Below the pieces are notes generated by a model. It did not search any database. It had not been told where the DNA came from and saw nothing but the letters and a program-made list of their open reading frames with translations. This document shows positions 13,691 to 17,049 of a DNA stretch of 17,049 bases, piece after piece. The position numbers and the translations under genes were made by a program. Origin of the DNA: Lachnospiraceae bacterium UBA4711 (lineage in GTDB: Bacteria > Bacillota > Clostridia > Lachnospirales > Lachnospiraceae); contig DHJV01000124.1 in the NCBI GenBank assembly GCA_002404515.1, positions 1-17,049 on the forward strand, given 5' to 3'. The first letter of the stretch is position 1, and each line of letters begins with the position of its first letter.

Positions 13691-15124
13691 CTAAAACAAA
13701 AACCGCAACCATCCAAGCAGATACCGTACAACAAATACTCTACGGCGGCGTTTCGGTGTGAGTGCGATTGGCTCCACATGATATGGATTCGCATACTGTC
13801 CGTCGGCAAGCACCTGTCTTGCTCCCTGTTCATATTTCATCATGGCTGATTCCAACTGGGCGTTGATCTCTTTGCTCCGGATCACAAGCATCAGCTCTGT
13901 GTCCAAGTAAACACTGCGCATATCCATATTGAAAGAACCGATGATGGAAATATCATCGTCGATCAGGATACTCTTTCCATGATACGAATATCCGCCTTCA
14001 TACTCCCAGATCGTGACGCCTGTACTGCTGATTTTGTCACGGTTCTTCTGGTAATCCGCGGCGCCAAACGGATTTCCGTTATTCGCCACAGAGTTTGTCA
14101 TAACCGTAAATTCCGATACATTTGCAGCAACATCTGACCATGTGTCATACATCATGTCATTGCAGATGATATACGGCGTATGGATCTTCACACGCTTCTT
14201 CGCCTGCTTCATCAGGACGCCCATCTCATACCATGCCGTTGGCTCCTTCGCCCCGGTATGAATCGGATTCGAGATCAGTGTGATCTTATCTGTCACAACC
14301 GTGTCCTTCTCAAAGTCCGTATCTGTGATTGAATCCTTCTGTGCTTCGTAATAGGTGGCAAATGCCGCCTGCAGATCTTCCTTTGCCTGCTTGACGGATT
14401 TCCGTTTAGCAAGCTTTTCTTTGTTATGGAAATATTTACAATCCTTCTGGCTCCAGATCGTCTCAAAATAAGTAAGCAGCTGGTTCACGGAGCTATCTGC
14501 CTGTGGATTCTCGCAGACAACCAGCACATCACGGTCATAATTCTTGTGTCCCAGAAATTCACCAAGGAAATAATTGTACGTGTTTCGTCCGCCAAGGATG
14601 TATGTTTTCCCATCTGCGATCAGATATTTGTCATGCATCCGCCCCATCATCTCCCAAGGTTTTAACGGATTCGCACGGTTATACACCTTAATCTCGATAT
14701 TCGGATGCGACGACATTGCATAAAAATACGCATTTCCTTCCATCGCCGTCCAGCTCTCGAAACCATCTACTAAAATACGGATGTGCACATTCCGCTCCGC
14801 TGCCCGAAGCAAAGCGCCCATCATGATCTGTCCGCTGTCATCATCATGAAATGCGAACGTGGACAGGACGATTTCTTCCTTCGCCTGCTCGATCAGGCGG
14901 ACACGCTGCAATAACGCATCTCCATTTTCTTCAATGATACAGGCGCGTTCTTCAACCGACGCATCCGTATAGATGTCTTCCGGATGCAGACTCTGCTTCG
15001 TCTCTTGTGATAGCTCCGGCTGCTTTTTGTATGCAGCAAATATTCCAATCATTTCATATATCAGAATGACCACGATTGCGCCAGCGACGCAACCGATCAC
15101 TCTCAACACTCGATGTTTTCTCAT
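13691..15124 (-). CDS. Phospholipase D family protein, cardiolipin synthase-like
   Basis: 477 residues with one N-terminal membrane anchor (about 9-31) and two PLD catalytic motifs. The first is MHDKYLIADGKTYILGGRN with His164, Lys166 and Asp171; the second is YHGKSILIDDDISIIGSFN with His382, Lys384 and Asp389. The first motif has GG where most members have GS. Two HKD motifs and a membrane anchor fit the cardiolipin synthase/transphosphatidylase group, which joins or exchanges phospholipid head groups at the membrane. The tail is basic (PKRRRRVF) with a short hydrophobic end. The ATG is three bases after the thrS stop and has only a weak ribosome site, so it is probably read by translational coupling. 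Exact substrate unproven. Confidence 0.85.
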   Translation of the reverse strand: MRKHRVLRVIGCVAGAIVVILIYEMIGIFAAYKKQPELSQETKQSLHPEDIYTDASVEERACIIEENGDALLQRVRLIEQAKEEIVLSTFAFHDDDSGQIMMGALLRAAERNVHIRILVDGFESWTAMEGNAYFYAMSSHPNIEIKVYNRANPLKPWEMMGRMHDKYLIADGKTYILGGRNTYNYFLGEFLGHKNYDRDVLVVCENPQADSSVNQLLTYFETIWSQKDCKYFHNKEKLAKRKSVKQAKEDLQAAFATYYEAQKDSITDTDFEKDTVVTDKITLISNPIHTGAKEPTAWYEMGVLMKQAKKRVKIHTPYIICNDMMYDTWSDVAANVSEFTVMTNSVANNGNPFGAADYQKNRDKISSTGVTIWEYEGGYSYHGKSILIDDDISIIGSFNMDMRSVYLDTELMLVIRSKEINAQLESAMMKYEQGARQVLADGQYANPYHVEPIALTPKRRRRVFVVRYLLGWLRFLF

Positions 15125-15127
15125 TGA

Positions 15128-16891
15128 TTATCTGTTTCTCGCCTTTGTCTTGATTTCTTCCTCAATCTTTGCAACAAACTCGTCCAGACCTACAACGGTT
15201 GTATCTGCCTGACCATGCAGTCTGTAAGATACTGTGTTGTTTTCAACCTCGTTGAAGCCAAGAACCAGAAGATACGGAACCTTCTCCACCTGACCTTCAC
15301 GCATACGATAGCCAAGCTTCTCTGCTCTGTCGTCCAATTCTACACGGACATTCTTTGCGTCCAGTGCATCCACAACCTTGTGTGCGTATGCCATCAGCTC
15401 TTCGTTGTCTGTCTTAACCGGCATAACCTTTACCTGAACTGGTGCTAACCAGGTTGGAAGGTTACCCTTTGTCTCCTCCAGGATGTATGCCATGAAACGA
15501 TCCAGAGAACCAAGGATTGCTCTGTGCAATACAACCGGTGTCTTCTTCTCGCCATCTTTGTCAATATAAGTAAGCTGGAACTTTGCTGGCAGACAGAAGT
15601 CAAGCTGGCAGGTAGAAAGTGTATATTCATTTCCGACAGCTGGCTTTACATTTACATCAAGCTTTGGTCCGTAGAAAGCAGCCTCGCCGATCTCCTCTGT
15701 ATACTCGATCCCAAGATCGTTCAATACCTTACGGAGTGCATCCTCGGCTGTGTTCCACATCTCATCATCATCGTGGTATTTTACCTTGTTCTCCGGGTCA
15801 CGCAGTGACAGCACGCAACGGTAATCTGTGATTCCGAAATCCTTGTATGTGCTGAAGATCAGGTCAACAACCTTTGAGAACTCATCCTCAATCTGCTCCG
15901 ATGTCACGAACAAATGTGCATCGTTCTGGCAGAAATGTCTTCCTCGCTCGATGCCCTTCAAAGTACCACTTGCCTCGAAACGGAAGTCGTGTGCGATCTC
16001 ACCAATACGGATTGGGAGGTCTTTATAAGAATGCATACGGTTTGCATAAATCATCATGTGGTGAGGGCAGTTCATTGGACGAAGGACGAAGGACTCACCC
16101 TCTACGTCCATAGCCGGGAACATATTTTCCTTGTAGTGATCCCAGTGACCGGATGTCTTGTACAGATTTACCGTACCAACACATGGTGTCATTACATGCA
16201 GATAACCAAGTTTACGTTCTTTATCCTTGATGTAGTTCTCCAGCTCCTGCCAGATCGTATACCCCTTTGGAAGGAACATTGGAAGTCCACGTCCAACGAG
16301 ATCGTCTACCATGAACAACTGCATATCCTTACCGATCTTTCTGTGGTCTCTTTCCTTTGCTTCTTCAAGGAGCTTCAGATGTGCTTCCAGCTCTTCTGCT
16401 GTCGGGAAGCAGACACCATAGATTCTCTGCAATACCTTGTTGTTGCTGTCACCCTTCCAGTAAGCGCCTGAGTGACGAAGCAGCTTGAAGTTACGACAGA
16501 GCTTTACATTGTCTACGTGAGGTCCACGGCAGAGGTCTGTGAAGTCACCCTGCTCATAGCAGGAAATGGTTCCGTCTTCCAGATGGGAAATCAGATCCAG
16601 CTTGTACTCATCATCCTTGAACATCTCCAGAGCTTCTTCCTTGGAAATCTCCTTACGGATGATCTTCTTGCCGGACTTTGCAATCTTCTTCATTTCCTTC
16701 TCAATGGCTGCGATATCCTCATCGCGGATTACATCGTCGCCAAGGTCTACATCATAATAGAAACCTTCTGCAACAACCGGTCCTACCCAGAACTTTGCCT
16801 GTGGGTACAGGTGCTTGATTGCCTGCGCCATCAGATGGGCACAGGAGTGGTTCAATGTTTTTAACTGCTCGTCTTCTTTAAAGTTTACCAT
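15128..16891 (-). CDS. thrS: Threonine--tRNA ligase lacking the TGS domain
   Basis: 587 residues. It charges tRNA-Thr with threonine in the cytoplasm. The N2 editing domain begins at once: HSCAH (His15/His19) and DLCRGPH (Asp119, Cys121, His125) keep all editing residues. The catalytic core has the zinc ligands Cys275 (MNCPHH), His326 (QNDAHLF) and His456 (LHRAILGS), motif 2 DFRFEASG and motif 3 HRAILGSLDRF. The C-terminal 100 residues are the anticodon-binding domain. Most bacterial enzymes are about 640 residues with a 60-residue TGS domain first; this one lacks it. The start is sound: AGGAG lies seven bases before the ATG, and no coding extension is seen upstream. It leads a two-gene unit with the phospholipase D gene. 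Confidence 0.95.
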   Translation of the reverse strand: MVNFKEDEQLKTLNHSCAHLMAQAIKHLYPQAKFWVGPVVAEGFYYDVDLGDDVIRDEDIAAIEKEMKKIAKSGKKIIRKEISKEEALEMFKDDEYKLDLISHLEDGTISCYEQGDFTDLCRGPHVDNVKLCRNFKLLRHSGAYWKGDSNNKVLQRIYGVCFPTAEELEAHLKLLEEAKERDHRKIGKDMQLFMVDDLVGRGLPMFLPKGYTIWQELENYIKDKERKLGYLHVMTPCVGTVNLYKTSGHWDHYKENMFPAMDVEGESFVLRPMNCPHHMMIYANRMHSYKDLPIRIGEIAHDFRFEASGTLKGIERGRHFCQNDAHLFVTSEQIEDEFSKVVDLIFSTYKDFGITDYRCVLSLRDPENKVKYHDDDEMWNTAEDALRKVLNDLGIEYTEEIGEAAFYGPKLDVNVKPAVGNEYTLSTCQLDFCLPAKFQLTYIDKDGEKKTPVVLHRAILGSLDRFMAYILEETKGNLPTWLAPVQVKVMPVKTDNEELMAYAHKVVDALDAKNVRVELDDRAEKLGYRMREGQVEKVPYLLVLGFNEVENNTVSYRLHGQADTTVVGLDEFVAKIEEEIKTKARNR

Positions 16892-17049
16892 TTTCGTTCT
16901 CCTTTTTCTTATTACATTGTGTAGGTTTTGTCCATCATACAGTAATTTGTGTATATTTATGTCTGTATCAAATTCTAGTAATATAAATATGTTTGGAACT
17001 TAGAAGTTCTTGATGTTCTGTTGTCCCACAGCAATGTTTGAACACGATG
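16892..17049 (-). other. Upstream region of thrS, no gene seen
   Basis: 158 bases, AT-rich. It holds a small hairpin (GAACTT, two bases, AAGTTC, near 16997-17010) and the thrS ribosome site. I see no T-box element (the conserved GGGTGGTACC-type sequence is absent) and no convincing -35/-10 pair; a TATGAT occurs at about 16935-16940 without a good -35. The leader or promoter may extend past the right edge. Confidence 0.5.

Noticed and set aside
15914..16471. 185-codon plus-strand open frame
   Set aside because: Lies entirely inside thrS on the opposite strand; thrS is certain from its motifs, so this is a shadow frame.
16892..17049. T-box leader of thrS
   Set aside because: The conserved T-box sequence and anti-terminator are not seen in the 158 bases available; it could only lie beyond the edge.

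Overview
The window looks like chromosomal DNA of a low-to-moderate-GC Firmicute, most likely a gut Clostridium-group bacterium of the Lachnospiraceae type. This is inferred from AGGAGG-type ribosome binding sites before almost every gene, the protein flavour, and the mix of a LytS/YesM-type sensor kinase, an Rpn-type remnant and SPFH/zinc-ribbon proteins. I could not run a database search, so the taxonomy is an inference. Almost everything is on the minus strand; the only plus-strand coding remnant is at 13172-13621.

Layout. At the left edge (93-1397) is a membrane sensor histidine kinase with a structured leader and a repeat-bearing promoter. Next (1643-3181) comes a GNAT acetyltransferase fused to a SAM methyltransferase, with its own promoter and terminator. 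The centre (3327-12322) is a tight run of seven minus-strand genes with gaps of 2 to 48 bases. In transcription order they are: a ribbon-helix-helix regulator; an SPFH/Band-7 protein with zinc ribbons at both ends; a multi-pass membrane protein; a small unknown protein; a zinc-ribbon/TIR/TPR/transmembrane protein; a DUF2971 protein; and a second, paralogous zinc-ribbon/TIR/TPR/transmembrane protein. To the right are a serine recombinase (12510-13106), a truncated Rpn-like transposase/nuclease remnant on the plus strand, a bidirectional terminator, and then the housekeeping thrS gene followed three bases later by a phospholipase D/cardiolipin synthase-like gene.

Interpretation. The central seven-gene block is the striking part. 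It combines a repressor-like gene, a membrane-microdomain (SPFH) scaffold, a membrane partner, and two membrane-anchored TIR proteins that keep the glutamate used by NAD-cleaving TIR domains. A recombinase and a transposase remnant lie beside it, and its DNA is visibly more AT-rich than thrS. It resembles no TIR defence system I know by name (Thoeris, TIR-Argonaute, TIR-CBASS), because none of their partner proteins is present. A membrane-linked stress or antiphage module is a reasonable hypothesis; its function is not shown by the sequence. The two TIR genes share a nearly identical first third and diverge strongly after it, which suggests one conserved effector/adaptor part and two different sensing parts.
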